Source of the DNA: Cytophagales bacterium Alg240-R148
GTDB taxonomy: Bacteria > Bacteroidota > Bacteroidia > Cytophagales > Cyclobacteriaceae
Length of the DNA: 64,000 nt
Assembly: GCA_900537185.1 (NCBI GenBank)
Contig: LS999826.1
Location: forward strand, 1,506,379 to 1,570,378
Reading direction: 5' to 3'
In this document: piece by piece, positions 35,890 to 45,299 of the stretch
How the letters are laid out: the number at the start of each line of letters is the position of its first letter
Position numbering within the stretch: position 1 is the stretch's first letter
Notes under the pieces: generated by a model
Databases searched by the model: none
What the model was told of the DNA's origin: nothing
Seen by the model: only the letters and a program-made list of their open reading frames with translations
Translations under genes and position numbers: made by a program

Positions 35890-36108
35890 TTACCCACAAC
35901 ATGAACTTTTACCACCTTCTTGGATTGGTGGGCAAGCTACTGTACCATAAGAGCAATAAACGCAACAATCACCTTGTATGGGTTTAAGTACTTCTTTACA
36001 GTTTTCGCATTCATAGAAATACTGACATGCATCTGTTGGCATGGTTTCTTCTTTTTGATGTCCACACTTAGGACAAGTAATTGTTGATTTAAGAACTACT
36101 TCACTCAT
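35890..36108 (-). CDS. GDCCVYCSYG family metal-associated protein, copy 1
   Basis: This 72-residue protein has two treble-clef-like cysteine pairs (CPKCGH and CENC) and the signature GDCCVYCSYG, ending SSCCG. Small cysteine-rich proteins of this type accompany mercury/heavy-metal genes in Bacteroidota and probably bind thiophilic metal ions in the cytoplasm. Its start overlaps the MerTP stop by 4 bp (ATGA), so it is the last gene of the ArsR-MerTP-GDCC operon. A second copy is at 54161. Confidence 0.8.
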   Translation of the reverse strand: MSEVVLKSTITCPKCGHQKEETMPTDACQYFYECENCKEVLKPIQGDCCVYCSYGTVACPPIQEGGKSSCCG

Positions 36109-36713
36109 TTTGATTTGTTTACTGATTCTACTTTGTAACCTGTTTTGTCAACAGCCGATTTTACTTTCTCAATGTCTGTTTTAGATTCATCAAAAGTTAC
36201 CACTGCATTCGCTTTTTCATAAGAAACCTCTAAACCAGAAATGCCAGGTAGTTTTCCAATTTCAAGTTTCACATGTTCTTCACATCCCGTGCAGGTCATT
36301 CCAGTAATTTTGATTTCGTAGGTTGATTCGAGATTGACATTATCTGATACTGATAGTTTGGTTTCAGGGTAAAAGGCATCCGAGTAATAAGGGAATGCAA
36401 GCATGATCGCTGCAAATACCGTCACTATACCAAGGAATTTCTTTGAATGCCAAAAAGAAGGTTTGTCCTCATCACAATTACAAGCAATTTCTTCCTCAGT
36501 TCTTGGTCTCAATTTCTGATACCATGCAAAAGCTAAAACGACTACAGTTATTCCAATCAACCAAGGTCGAAAAGGTTCTAACCAAGAAAATGTTGCGGCT
36601 ACTCCGCTTGATCCTGCAAGTAGTGCCAACACTGGGGTAATGCAACAAAGTGATGCACTAATAGCGGTCAGTACACTTGTCATTACTAATGAGCTTGATT
36701 TCTTATTCGTCAT
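36105..36713 (-). CDS. merTP: MerTP-type mercuric transport fusion protein, copy 1
   Basis: This 202-residue protein begins with a MerT-like membrane part: ASLCCITPVLALLAG in the first helix with the Cys pair, a loop with CNCDED, and a third helix. A C-terminal heavy-metal-associated (HMA) domain follows, with GMTCTGCEEH near residues 137-146. MerT moves Hg(II) into the cytoplasm for reduction; the fused HMA domain replaces MerP. No MerA reductase is visible in the window, so another metal (or a distant MerA) is possible. It overlaps both neighbours by 4 bp. Confidence 0.82.
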   Translation of the reverse strand: MTNKKSSSLVMTSVLTAISASLCCITPVLALLAGSSGVAATFSWLEPFRPWLIGITVVVLAFAWYQKLRPRTEEEIACNCDEDKPSFWHSKKFLGIVTVFAAIMLAFPYYSDAFYPETKLSVSDNVNLESTYEIKITGMTCTGCEEHVKLEIGKLPGISGLEVSYEKANAVVTFDESKTDIEKVKSAVDKTGYKVESVNKSK

Positions 36714-37078
36714 ATTGTTGATTCTTTTACTGGTGTTAATAACCCTAATATTGGATTCAGTATGAGGTCGTTTGATTCGGAAATAGAGTAGAATATTGTT
36801 TGTCCTACTTTGTTTGTTTCAACCAGTCCCGCATCTTTTAGCTTTCTCAAATGCTGAGAAATGGCAGGAACTGTCATGCCCAGAATATCACTTAGATCAC
36901 ATGGACACATTTTGGATTCCTTGTCCAATAGAAACAGAATTTTTAGTCGTACCTCATTGCCAGCAAGGTTAAGTGCCCTTGCTATTCGGTTTACTGCATC
37001 ACCTACTTTTTCAATGTCTTGCTTACACTGCTTGATCTGTTTTTCATCAGCATAAACTCTAATACATGTTTTGGTCAT
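36710..37078 (-). CDS. ArsR-family metal-responsive repressor, copy 1
   Basis: This 122-residue regulator has the ArsR winged helix: NEVRLKILFLLD, then MTVPAISQHLRKLKDAGLV as recognition helix. Candidate metal thiols are C53-P-C55 in the ArsR-type KMCPCDLSDIL position and an N-terminal Cys (C18). It begins the ArsR-MerTP-GDCC operon, and two tandem palindromes lie just upstream. It would release DNA on binding Hg/Cd/Pb-type metals (family knowledge). Confidence 0.85.
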   Translation of the reverse strand: MTKTCIRVYADEKQIKQCKQDIEKVGDAVNRIARALNLAGNEVRLKILFLLDKESKMCPCDLSDILGMTVPAISQHLRKLKDAGLVETNKVGQTIFYSISESNDLILNPILGLLTPVKESTI

Positions 37079-37088
37079 AATGAATCGT

Positions 37089-37156
37089 ATTTAAGTGATT
37101 ACTTAAATAAACGCAAAGAAAAGAAATTTAGTTTAATGTTTAAGCAAATACTTAAA
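37089..37156. promoter_or_regulatory. Tandem ArsR operators, copy 1
   Basis: ATTTAAGTGATTACTTAAAT (37089-37108, perfect 8-4-8 palindrome) and TTTAAGCAAATACTTAAA (37139-37156) lie 11 and 61 bp upstream of the arsR start. Similar paired sites precede the second ArsR gene at 55.4 kb. Confidence 0.7.
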
Positions 37157-37159
37157 TAC

Positions 37160-38100
37160 AAGAGTCATTGACATGCTTAAATGTAATTGCTGTGTGAACG
37201 CAGGTAAACTAAGGCGTAGCCATTTATGCGAGCCGCCTGCGAGTGGAGCAAGGGTGGTGGCTGCAAAAGCCCGAAGAATGAGGGCGGCAGACAGCTACCG
37301 TTTACGGCAGGGCTGGCGTGATTTTTTGCATTAGGGTCGGGAAAGGCAAGGGTAGCGATTGAACGGAACGGAACGATTTGTTGGGTGGAATGGAGCAATT
37401 ACTGGCTGTTATTAGGGTTGGAGTATTTGACATTTTAATCAATTCACCAAATACTAATTGAAGGCATAACAGACGGATTGCGAAATGGAACTGTGTCGGC
37501 TCGTTGAGTGAAATGAATGAGCTACTCTTGTGTGGGGTGCTGAAAGTGGCTGAATGCAAGGAAAGAGGAACGAGAGACTGAAATGAAGCTACTGTAGGCA
37601 CTGGATTAACTGCAAAAAGCATGACAGCCCGATTAGCCCGCAGCGACCCGCAGGCGAGCAAAAACACATGCAGCGACAGACCCCCAATTTAATTCTTCTG
37701 TGAGTACAGCGAACACCTTATTGGGGTTTGGGGGGATGAAGTAGCTGCAAGTGAGGATTGAGAGTAGTGTGTGAAGCAAAACAAGTGAACGGCAGGTGGT
37801 GAGCACCTACTGGAGCACAAACCACCTGGTAAGTGAACGGTATATGCAAGGGCGACCGAAGGGAGTACATTTTACCCTTGCAGATATGTTTTTGCGGAAC
37901 AAAACGGAACGATTGACAAACACCGCTTTACCTGCGTTGGGGTGTGCGTTGGGAAAAGCAAGTGTATGACTGAATGGATTGGAGTGCAACGGAAAGGAAT
38001 GAAGGAGTGCTCTTGCTGTGTGGTGCAGGAAGTGGGTGAATGTAAAGAGTGAGGTACGAACGAATGCAATGAACCTACTGGAAGCACATGGGTGAGGGTG
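37160..38100. other. Gene-free stretch with diverged internal repeats
   Basis: About 940 bp richer in G than its surroundings on the plus strand, without a credible gene. Two diverged copies of a unit are visible: about 37312-37602 and 37927-38090. Both contain an ACGGAA-rich part, a GTGGGGTGCTGAAAGTGG / GTGTGGTGCAGGAAGTGG part, and a CTACTGTAGGCAC / CTACTGGAAGCAC end. A hairpin GCAAGGG...CCCTTGC lies at 37846-37881. The role is unknown; a structured RNA or mobile-element end are possible. Confidence 0.4.
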
Positions 38101-38103
38101 GGG

Positions 38104-38901
38104 TTATTTCGCTAATCTTAAAATCCTTGTTGCTCCTCTAAATACAATAATGAAAACAACAGAACCAATAACTAAGTCAGGTATTTTACTTTCAAAATAG
38201 TAGACTAAGCCTCCAGCCAAAATTACACCTAAATTGATGATAATATCATTGGAAGTAAAAATTGCAGAAGCTTGCATGTGTGCTTCTTTGCTCTTCGCCT
38301 TTTGAATCAGGTAAAGTGAAACGGAATTTGCCAAAAGAGCTAAAAAGGATATGATAATCATGTTTTGAAAAATCGGTATGCCATCAGATCCTACAAAACG
38401 TCTAATGACTTCCAATAAACCAAATAGAGCTAATGACATTTGAAAGTACCCACTTAGTTTAGCTACTTTCTTTTTACGAATTAATGTTTGACCTACTGCC
38501 AGTAAGCTTAATGCATACACTAACGAATCTGCTAGCATATCCAAAGAATCTGCCACCAACCCCATAGATTTAGAAATCAAGCCGAATAGCATTTCAAGAA
38601 CAAAAAAGACAAAATTGATGATAAGAACAGCCCAAAGGATTTTTCGTTGGTTGCTTGGGTCTGATTCTACATCAATTACTACCTGTGATTGTGTGTTTGA
38701 TATTAGTTTTGAACCTAATTTTAGTTCTGCTAATATCCTTTCAATTTCCGTAGTATTGCCAATGTGAAATATGGTTAGTTTCCTTTGAGGTATCTCAAAT
38801 TCAAGTTGTTTGATTTCGTTTATTCCATCCAATTTCATCCGAATCATTTGTTCCTCAGAAGGGCAATCCATTTGTGATATTTTGAATACAGATTTTTCCA
38901 T
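38104..38901 (-). CDS. CDF-type cation transporter with N-terminal metal-binding-like domain
   Basis: I chose ATG 38901 (265 residues), which avoids running into the preceding gene; 13 further codons are open upstream. Residues 1-75 look like an HMA ferredoxin fold with a reduced MDCPSEEQ motif (one Cys). About five to six membrane helices follow, with VADSLDMLADSLVYALSL, the CDF-type Asp-x3-Asp site in helix 2, and TSNDIIINLGVIL in helix 5. It probably exports divalent metal ions from the cytoplasm by proton exchange. It lies directly downstream of the heme-binding protein gene. Confidence 0.75.
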   Translation of the reverse strand: MEKSVFKISQMDCPSEEQMIRMKLDGINEIKQLEFEIPQRKLTIFHIGNTTEIERILAELKLGSKLISNTQSQVVIDVESDPSNQRKILWAVLIINFVFFVLEMLFGLISKSMGLVADSLDMLADSLVYALSLLAVGQTLIRKKKVAKLSGYFQMSLALFGLLEVIRRFVGSDGIPIFQNMIIISFLALLANSVSLYLIQKAKSKEAHMQASAIFTSNDIIINLGVILAGGLVYYFESKIPDLVIGSVVFIIVFRGATRILRLAK

Positions 38902-38923
38902 TATAAAAAACAAAGGTTTTTTT

Positions 38924-39385
38924 TTACCTATCAATATCAACTAATATTGAATCAAAGTAACTAACCAAAAGAGTTTTTTTTAGCGAATCCAGTTTGGCTT
39001 CTGAATGAAGAAATAGGTAGGATGGCATTGGCATTTTATCGTTATCAATTTGACTTAGAATTGATTTTAGTTTTGTCCGTTTCATACGATTTGATAGAAG
39101 ACCAAATTCTGATAGGTTTAATTCAGATTTTCCTTCTGAAATATGATTCTGTAAAAGAAAGCCTATAGGTTGAACATTACTGTACCATGGGTATTTGGTT
39201 TGGTTGCTATGACAATCATAACAGGATGCTCGGATAATATTTCCAATGACAACTGGAGACTCGTAATGCTCAATAAAATCAGCATTGGTAACTGGTTCTA
39301 TTTCATTGCGTTGGACGGGGACAAATTGAATCCCCACCAACACAATTAAAACTATCCATAGAGATAATTTAAGCCATTTTTTCAT
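38924..39385 (-). CDS. Heme-binding domain protein (c-type, Haem_bd family)
   Basis: I chose ATG 39385 (153 residues), which gives an N-terminal membrane anchor (WLKLSLWIVLIVLVGIQFV). One heme motif, C-Y-D-C-H, sits in CYDCHSNQTKYPWYSNVQPI, the family signature, with a Met-rich MPMPSYLFLH segment that may give the sixth ligand. It is exported and membrane-tethered. Its start overlaps the stop of the DUF3347 gene (ATGA), so it belongs to the copper transcript. Possible role: redox handling of copper or electron transfer; not proven. Confidence 0.8.
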   Translation of the reverse strand: MKKWLKLSLWIVLIVLVGIQFVPVQRNEIEPVTNADFIEHYESPVVIGNIIRASCYDCHSNQTKYPWYSNVQPIGFLLQNHISEGKSELNLSEFGLLSNRMKRTKLKSILSQIDNDKMPMPSYLFLHSEAKLDSLKKTLLVSYFDSILVDIDR

Positions 39386-39993
39386 TTCATTGAAATGGTT
39401 TCTTTCACCGAACCACAAGTCAGCATTTTGCTGCCAAACAATGGGTTTTTGATCTCTTGAGAATCACTCAGCCAACTACCCCCTTTTCCCTTGTCGTACA
39501 TCGGGCAATACTGTTGATAAAGTGTTCTGTCCGTTCCTGTGATTGCAAGCAAGTCCATGAAATCTTTTGCCATGCCTTCAAAATGCTCACGTTGATGAGC
39601 TATTTCGCTTTTAGCAATGTGTTCACCATGTTCTTTTACTACTTCCAATATTTCCTTAATCTCGGACTGCTTGGATGCTTCAAAAGTGTTAAGGTCTATA
39701 CTTGAAGCCGCTTCTGCAAGTTTTTGACCTGCGCTGGCAGCCGCTCTTGCATCGTCTTGAACCAGGGCATTTTTAATTACCAGGTATTGATCGATCAATT
39801 GAGAAATGGACTTATTTTCACTCGTTTCCACAACTGAAACATCTGATATTTCATCCTCTGCTTTATGATTCATGGCACTATGATCATGGACACCATTTCC
39901 ATGATCGGTAGATTTTTTATTGGCACATGCAATTAATGAAAATGAGATACTTGCTAATAAAGCGAGTGTTAAGATTGAATTTGATTTTTTCAT
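39382..39993 (-). CDS. DUF3347 lipoprotein
   Basis: This 203-residue lipoprotein (lipobox LIAC, Cys23) carries a His/Met-containing linker (HGNGVHDHSAMNH) and a DUF3347 domain with the ending YQQYCPMYDKGKGGSWLSD and NPLFGSKMLTCG. The same domain is fused to the C-terminus of the CusB-like protein two genes upstream; the CPM...MLTCG pair is kept in both. It is probably a periplasmic or outer-membrane copper-binding protein. Confidence 0.8.
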   Translation of the reverse strand: MKKSNSILTLALLASISFSLIACANKKSTDHGNGVHDHSAMNHKAEDEISDVSVVETSENKSISQLIDQYLVIKNALVQDDARAAASAGQKLAEAASSIDLNTFEASKQSEIKEILEVVKEHGEHIAKSEIAHQREHFEGMAKDFMDLLAITGTDRTLYQQYCPMYDKGKGGSWLSDSQEIKNPLFGSKMLTCGSVKETISMK

Positions 39994-40004
39994 TGTATTA
40001 AAAT

Positions 40005-40136
40005 TTAGAAGTTAAACATTTGAATTAGTGATAAGCCAAGAACGATGAAGGATATGATACCCCATATTATTCTGGAAGCCCATTTATTAAATATTGAGGG
40101 AGGTGCATTGTCTCCGATTTTGCAACACTCTTTCAT
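40005..40136 (-). CDS. 43-residue single-helix membrane protein
   Basis: This short frame begins with MKECCKIGDNAPP and has one membrane helix (IIWGIISFIVLGLSLIQMF). The start overlaps the stop of the CusB-like gene (ATGA), and a DUF3347 gene follows after 11 bp, which is good evidence that it is translated. The CC pair near the N-terminus could bind copper. I cannot name the family. Confidence 0.6.
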   Translation of the reverse strand: MKECCKIGDNAPPSIFNKWASRIIWGIISFIVLGLSLIQMFNF

Positions 40137-41911
40137 TTTATTGTTTTGGTGTTTTCGCCACAAGAAAGCATTGACTCTCCGAAATATGGATTTTGAATTT
40201 CTTTATCCAGACTCAACCAATCTGCTCCATTGTTAGAGCCTGCCATTGGGCAATGCTGAACATAAATAGTAGTAGATAAAGGATCAAAAGATTCTGCTGT
40301 TGCTATCATTGAATTGGATATGCTGATGAACTTTTCTCGAATGGCTTTGATGTCACCAAGATGTTCGATGTGCTGTAAAACTGTTTTCAACGCAGTTGAC
40401 TGTTGCATCCATAAAGAGTGTGCATCTCCTTTAAAAAGGTTCATATCAATCTTTCCTAAGGAGTTGTTCATCGCCACGCCCGATGCTTTTGCTTTTTCAA
40501 AATCATCACTGGCCAATGCAATCTTCAATTTGAAGTAGTTGTCAAAAAGTGGTTGTAAAGACTTTTTGGCATCCTCTGATATTGTTGTTTTCTTAGATGA
40601 AACAGGCATTTTTTCCATATTTGAATTGGTATTTCCCCCATGGTTGTGGCCAGTCATGGCTACACCACCTTCCGGGTTCATCATACTTGGTTTGCCTGCT
40701 AATTGTGCTGCTGCATCAATACTGAAGGTACCATTGATTGCAATTTCTTCACCAGGCTGCAAGCCATCTTCAATCACATAACTTTCACCTAATTCTGGAC
40801 CCAAAGTAACTTCTCGCATGATGAAACTTACACCTTGAGCTGACATTTGCATCACATAAACTACAGAGCGTTTGCCCGTCCACATTACAGCAGTTTTAGG
40901 GACAGTTAAGGATGTATAATTGGTATTGGTTTTTGCTTCTATCGTTCCAGTTGTGAACATTTCTGGTTTGAGCATTAAACCTTTGTTTGTTGCTTCAAGT
41001 CTTGCTTTTGCCACTCTGGTCTTTGGATCGATAACAGGATCGATGTAGCTAATTTTTCCTTTAAATGTTTTACCAGGTATTGATTGCACTGTGTATATCA
41101 CCGCATCACCTTTGTTTATCCAAGTCATATCTGTCTCATACACATCAAAAAGCACCCATACTTTAGATAAGTCCGCTATTTCATATAAGGCTTCCCCTTG
41201 TTTGATATAGTCACCCAGATTGACCATTTTTTTAGTTACATATCCTGAAACATTGGCGAGAATTGGAAACTGTTCTATGGTCTTATTTGATTTGACTATC
41301 TGATCAATCTGTTTGTCTGAGAGTTTCCAGTTTTTCAATTTTTCTTTGGCAGCATTAAACAATGCAGGCTGTGTTTCTTTTATTTTTTTGGCTTCAAACA
41401 ATTCTTCTTGTGCAGTCACCAATTCAGGGGAATACACATTTGCCAAAACCTGACCTGCCGACACAAATTCTCCTGTAAAATTGACTGAAAGCTTTTCAAT
41501 CCTGCCTGGGATGTGTGAAGATTGGGTAGATAGCAAACGTTCATCTGCCTGTACTTTTCCATTCAGACGTATTGATTTATCAGTCTTACCCTTACCAACC
41601 ACCAGAGTTTGAACTTGTGCCAACTGCATTGCAGTAGGTGACATGCTCACTGCCATAGGGTCTAATTCACCATCAGTTGATTCCAATGGAATTAAATCCA
41701 TTCCACAAAGCGGGCAATCACCAGGTTCGTTTTGACGGATTTGAGGATGCATTGAACATGTCCAAATTGTTTCAGACTCAGCAGTTGTTGAATGGTTATG
41801 TTCATCCGTTTGGTTTTCATTAGATCTTCCGAAAATTAGCCATCCAAATAGCAAGCCGATTGCCAATGTGCTTATGGCAATAATTACTGTTGTTCTGTTT
41901 ATATTTTTCAT
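40133..41911 (-). CDS. cusB: CusB-type periplasmic adaptor with metal-binding head and C-terminal DUF3347
   Basis: This 592-residue membrane fusion protein has an N-terminal anchor (about 8-27) and a YHS/heavy-metal-binding head (WTCSMHPQIRQNEPGDCPLCGMDLIP). Barrel-sandwich/hairpin regions (about 100-330) and a beta domain follow. The last ~140 residues are a DUF3347 domain (QHCPMAGSNNGADW ... SMLSCGE). It bridges the CusA pump and the TolC-type channel, and the two metal-binding ends likely take copper or silver from the periplasm. It is longer than E. coli CusB (407) because of the fused domains. Confidence 0.85.
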   Translation of the reverse strand: MKNINRTTVIIAISTLAIGLLFGWLIFGRSNENQTDEHNHSTTAESETIWTCSMHPQIRQNEPGDCPLCGMDLIPLESTDGELDPMAVSMSPTAMQLAQVQTLVVGKGKTDKSIRLNGKVQADERLLSTQSSHIPGRIEKLSVNFTGEFVSAGQVLANVYSPELVTAQEELFEAKKIKETQPALFNAAKEKLKNWKLSDKQIDQIVKSNKTIEQFPILANVSGYVTKKMVNLGDYIKQGEALYEIADLSKVWVLFDVYETDMTWINKGDAVIYTVQSIPGKTFKGKISYIDPVIDPKTRVAKARLEATNKGLMLKPEMFTTGTIEAKTNTNYTSLTVPKTAVMWTGKRSVVYVMQMSAQGVSFIMREVTLGPELGESYVIEDGLQPGEEIAINGTFSIDAAAQLAGKPSMMNPEGGVAMTGHNHGGNTNSNMEKMPVSSKKTTISEDAKKSLQPLFDNYFKLKIALASDDFEKAKASGVAMNNSLGKIDMNLFKGDAHSLWMQQSTALKTVLQHIEHLGDIKAIREKFISISNSMIATAESFDPLSTTIYVQHCPMAGSNNGADWLSLDKEIQNPYFGESMLSCGENTKTIK

Positions 41912-41912
41912 C

Positions 41913-43949
41913 TTAATTCTTGATTTGTCTTTTTAATAATTGTGCATTAAATGCAACTATTACAGTGCTTAGGCTCATTAGAACCGCACCGATGGCAGGG
42001 CTAAGAATAATGCCAGCACCTGCCAAAACACCAGCCGCTAAAGGAACAGCTACAATGTTGTAGCCAGCTGCCCACCATAAGTTTTGCATCATTTTTTTGT
42101 AGGTAGCAGCACCGAAAAGAATCAAATTGGCAATGTCTTTCGGGTTACTGTTGACCAAAACAATATCAGCCGTTTCGGCTGCTACATCTGTGCCCGAACC
42201 AACGGCAATACCCACATTAGCCTGTGCAAGTGCAGGGGCATCATTTACACCATCACCCGTCATGGCTACAAATTCACCTTTTTCCTGAAGCTCTTTAATG
42301 ATGCGTTGTTTGTCTTCCGGTAGTACTTCTGCATAGAAGTTGTCCAAAGAGAGTTGCTGGCTAACTGCTTTTGCCACTTGCTGGTTATCACCTGTTGCCA
42401 TGTAAACTTTTAGACCTCTCTCTTTTAGCGTATTTATTGCTGATAAAGATTCTGGTCGAATTTCGTCTGCAAGGGCAATGTACCCTGCCAATGAATTGTC
42501 AATCAAAACAAATACCACCGTTTCATCGTCTGTTTTAAAAGCGTCAGATGGAGTGTCAATTCCCTGCTCTTTAAGCATTCCCGGACTAACAATTTTGATT
42601 TCCTGTCCTTTTAGGTTTGCCTTGATTCCTTTTCCGGTAATATTTTGGAAGTTCTCAGGCTCTTGTAAAGCCAAATCATTTGCTTTTGCTTTACGAACGA
42701 TACCTGCCGCAATAGGATGCTCAGAACTATTTTCTATGGACGCAGCAATTTGAAGTAATTCATTGTCCGAGTACTTGTCTAAAGTACTTTTAAAGCGTGT
42801 TACCCCAAATTCACCTTTGGTTAAAGTACCCGTCTTGTCGAATATGATTGCGGTTAGTTTCCGTGCATTCTCAAATGCTGTTCGGTTTCTGATCAATAAT
42901 CCATTTTTAGCAGAAACAGCCGTGGAAATGGCCACTACTAAAGGGACAGCTAAGCCCAGAGCATGAGGACATGAGATGATCATCACGGTTACCATGCGTT
43001 CTAATGCATATTCGAAGTCTTTACCGAGACTTAACCATACCACAAGTGTCGTAATACCTGCTCCTAAAGCGATGTAGAATAACCATGCAGCTGCTTTATC
43101 AGCCAGATTTTGAGTTTTAGATTTGGTTGCCTGAGCTTCCTTTACCATACCAATAACCTTTGACAGGTATGAGTCTTCTCCAGTGTGCCTGACTTTGATT
43201 TTAAGTGTGCCATTGTCATTGACCGAACCACCAATAACCTGATCATTTCTATGTTTGGTTACAGGTTTTGATTCCCCTGTAAGCATGGATTCATTGACAT
43301 GACTTTCACCTTCCAATACGATACCATCGGCAGGGATTTTTTCGCCTGGTCTTACCAGTATGGTGTCATTGCCTTTTAAATTATCAATAGGCACATCTTC
43401 ATGTTCCCCATCTTCCTTGATTCTGCGAGCCATTGAAGGCATCATTTTGGCCAATTCCTGCAAGGCATTGGAAGCCCCCATGACAGATTTCATTTCTATC
43501 CAGTGGCCTAATAGCATGATGACGATTAAGCTGGCGAGCTCCCAAAAGAAAATTTTACCACCAAGTCCAAAAACTACTGCCGAACTATAGAAATAGGCAA
43601 CTGAAATAGCCAAAGCAATCAAAGTCATCATGCCCGGAGCTTTCTTTTTTATCTCATCAGCCAATCCTTTCAAAAACGGCCAGCCTCCATAAAAGAAGAT
43701 GACAGATGAAAGAATAAATTGTACATATCTGTCTCCGTTGAAACGAAGTTCATAACCGATTAATCCCTGTATCATTGGTGCAAGCACTACGATAGGCAGG
43801 GTGATGACTAAAGAAATCCAAAAGCGTTTTTTGAAATCTTCTATCATGTGGGCATGATGATCATGATGACTGCTAGGCTGCTGATTCGAAGACTGGCTCT
43901 TTTGATGGCCATCGTGAGCAGGATGCTTAGGGTGTTGGTGATTTTCCAT
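41913..43949 (-). CDS. copB: CopB-type copper P-type ATPase (CPH motif)
   Basis: This 678-residue P1B-ATPase has a His-rich N-terminus ([22 protein letters not shown]) instead of a CxxC domain. The membrane metal motif is [11 protein letters not shown], typical of the P1B-3 (CopB) group. Also present are the TGES loop ([11 protein letters not shown]), the phosphorylation site DKTGTLTKG, a P-loop HP dipeptide (SSEHPIAAG) and [15 protein letters not shown]1B-3 pumps are reported to export Cu(II)/Cu(I)/Ag. Its stop lies 2 bp before the start of the CusB-like gene. Confidence 0.9.
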   Translation of the reverse strand: MENHQHPKHPAHDGHQKSQSSNQQPSSHHDHHAHMIEDFKKRFWISLVITLPIVVLAPMIQGLIGYELRFNGDRYVQFILSSVIFFYGGWPFLKGLADEIKKKAPGMMTLIALAISVAYFYSSAVVFGLGGKIFFWELASLIVIMLLGHWIEMKSVMGASNALQELAKMMPSMARRIKEDGEHEDVPIDNLKGNDTILVRPGEKIPADGIVLEGESHVNESMLTGESKPVTKHRNDQVIGGSVNDNGTLKIKVRHTGEDSYLSKVIGMVKEAQATKSKTQNLADKAAAWLFYIALGAGITTLVVWLSLGKDFEYALERMVTVMIISCPHALGLAVPLVVAISTAVSAKNGLLIRNRTAFENARKLTAIIFDKTGTLTKGEFGVTRFKSTLDKYSDNELLQIAASIENSSEHPIAAGIVRKAKANDLALQEPENFQNITGKGIKANLKGQEIKIVSPGMLKEQGIDTPSDAFKTDDETVVFVLIDNSLAGYIALADEIRPESLSAINTLKERGLKVYMATGDNQQVAKAVSQQLSLDNFYAEVLPEDKQRIIKELQEKGEFVAMTGDGVNDAPALAQANVGIAVGSGTDVAAETADIVLVNSNPKDIANLILFGAATYKKMMQNLWWAAGYNIVAVPLAAGVLAGAGIILSPAIGAVLMSLSTVIVAFNAQLLKRQIKN

Positions 43950-43967
43950 GAGTGAAAATTTTAGCGG

Positions 43968-44558
43968 TTAATCTGCTTGGAAGGGAAGGGAAACACTTAG
44001 CTTTTCCCATGACATGTGGATAGCACCAGAGCCGTCTCTCTTGTCTTCAATGGTATAGGTTAGCCGTTCTGTAACGGGTTTTTCCGTTTCTGGGGTTACT
44101 TCTATCCTGATTACATCTTCTTTCTGGTCGTAATCATCGGTCAGATGCTGTTCCCAATTTTTGTTCAGGATTAATGCCCAATGATCCTGTTCAGGAATGG
44201 TAAAGAAGGCATATTTCCCTTTCGGAATGGTCGTGCCTGCTATCTTGATCGCTTTTGAAAACTCCACGTTGGTAGCACTGTGGGCACCTGTGACCCAAAC
44301 CTCGCCAAAGGGCACCAAACCTCCCCAGATGACTCTTTCCCTTACTGCTGGTGAGTGGTAATACATGGAAATATGAACATCACCTACATTTCCGTGGGCT
44401 TCTCGCGGGATGCTCTTTTTCGAATTGTCCGATTTTTCGGCAGCAGAAGTTGCAGCCTCAGGCTCACGGTGTTCATGGCCACTATGTTCGCTTTGATTAC
44501 TCTTGCAAGATATTATGAGCAACCCCAGTACAAGTGTATAAATTAATTTATTCATCAT
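43968..44558 (-). CDS. DUF2911 lipoprotein
   Basis: This 196-residue lipoprotein (lipobox LIISC, Cys18) has a His-rich linker (HSGHEHREPE) and a DUF2911 domain: ISMYYHSPAVRERVIWGGLVPFGEVW, then WEQHLTDDYDQKEDVIRI. The function of DUF2911 is unknown; here it sits between a PepSY protein (overlap 4 bp) and the CopB ATPase (18 bp), so a periplasmic copper role is likely (inference). Confidence 0.82.
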   Translation of the reverse strand: MMNKLIYTLVLGLLIISCKSNQSEHSGHEHREPEAATSAAEKSDNSKKSIPREAHGNVGDVHISMYYHSPAVRERVIWGGLVPFGEVWVTGAHSATNVEFSKAIKIAGTTIPKGKYAFFTIPEQDHWALILNKNWEQHLTDDYDQKEDVIRIEVTPETEKPVTERLTYTIEDKRDGSGAIHMSWEKLSVSLPFQAD

Positions 44559-45268
44559 TTACGCTTTTTAAGATTTGAAGTAAATTTTATGAAAGTCTTG
44601 GAGGATACTGCAAACAACGCAAAGCCCGACAACACTGTAAAAAGACCAAAGACTGAAAATATCCTGAGCAACCAATTGTTGAAGTTATCCCGCCCGGCAT
44701 AATCCATGGTGTGAAACATCCAGAGAAAGTCGAACCAACGCCAATTGCTGTGCCTTACTCGCTCAAAGCGACCATTGGAGGCGTCTATATACGCTACTGG
44801 ATTATCGGGATGCTCAAAGTGAACAGCCCAGGCCGGTAAAGGCCTGCCCCGATATTCATGATGGCTGCTGGTTTCGGTAACCCACTCTGTTTTCAGGACT
44901 TTTAGGTTATCTACAAGATGGTTCCGTGCGATTTCGACTGACTCTTCCTCGCTTATGCCTTTTTTATTTTGCCCTGTCAGAGCATTGAAAAGGAGACTAT
45001 CGTTGACCCAATAATGGGGCTGGTGATTGATATGAATCAATTCCAGAGATGAAATACCAAGCGTAGAATCCAACCTTGCAGGGCTGATCAAGTTCTGGGA
45101 TGAATGCCTCATGACGTGCTCATGGAGGAACTGATCCCCATGGATTTCATCAATATCCGTCCAACTAAAATAGAGGCCGCTGAGCGTCCACCCAATAAAC
45201 TGGATGCCAATGAATAGCCCTAGATATCGGTGCGATTTTCGAATGTAGAAGTTTCTGTTTCGTTTCAT
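44555..45268 (-). CDS. PepSY-type membrane protein
   Basis: I chose ATG 45268 (237 residues; three codons longer is possible). It has an N-terminal helix after KSHRYLGLFIGIQFIGWTLS, a PepSY-like periplasmic region (VEIARNHLVDNLKVL ... VAYIDASNGRFE), an RW-rich segment FLWMFHTMDYAGRD and a last helix. Such proteins are often annotated as iron/copper-linked reductase-like membrane subunits. It overlaps the DUF2911 gene by 4 bp. Confidence 0.75.
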   Translation of the reverse strand: MKRNRNFYIRKSHRYLGLFIGIQFIGWTLSGLYFSWTDIDEIHGDQFLHEHVMRHSSQNLISPARLDSTLGISSLELIHINHQPHYWVNDSLLFNALTGQNKKGISEEESVEIARNHLVDNLKVLKTEWVTETSSHHEYRGRPLPAWAVHFEHPDNPVAYIDASNGRFERVRHSNWRWFDFLWMFHTMDYAGRDNFNNWLLRIFSVFGLFTVLSGFALFAVSSKTFIKFTSNLKKRK

Positions 45269-45299
45269 GATACACATTTTTTTTACCTTCTAGTCATTG

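Noticed and set aside
35630-35902. N-terminal extension of the DUF6943 gene to 235 residues
   Set aside because: The upstream frame is low-complexity (FLFFPFFFSLL) and lacks coding character; ATG 35629 gives the family-like start.
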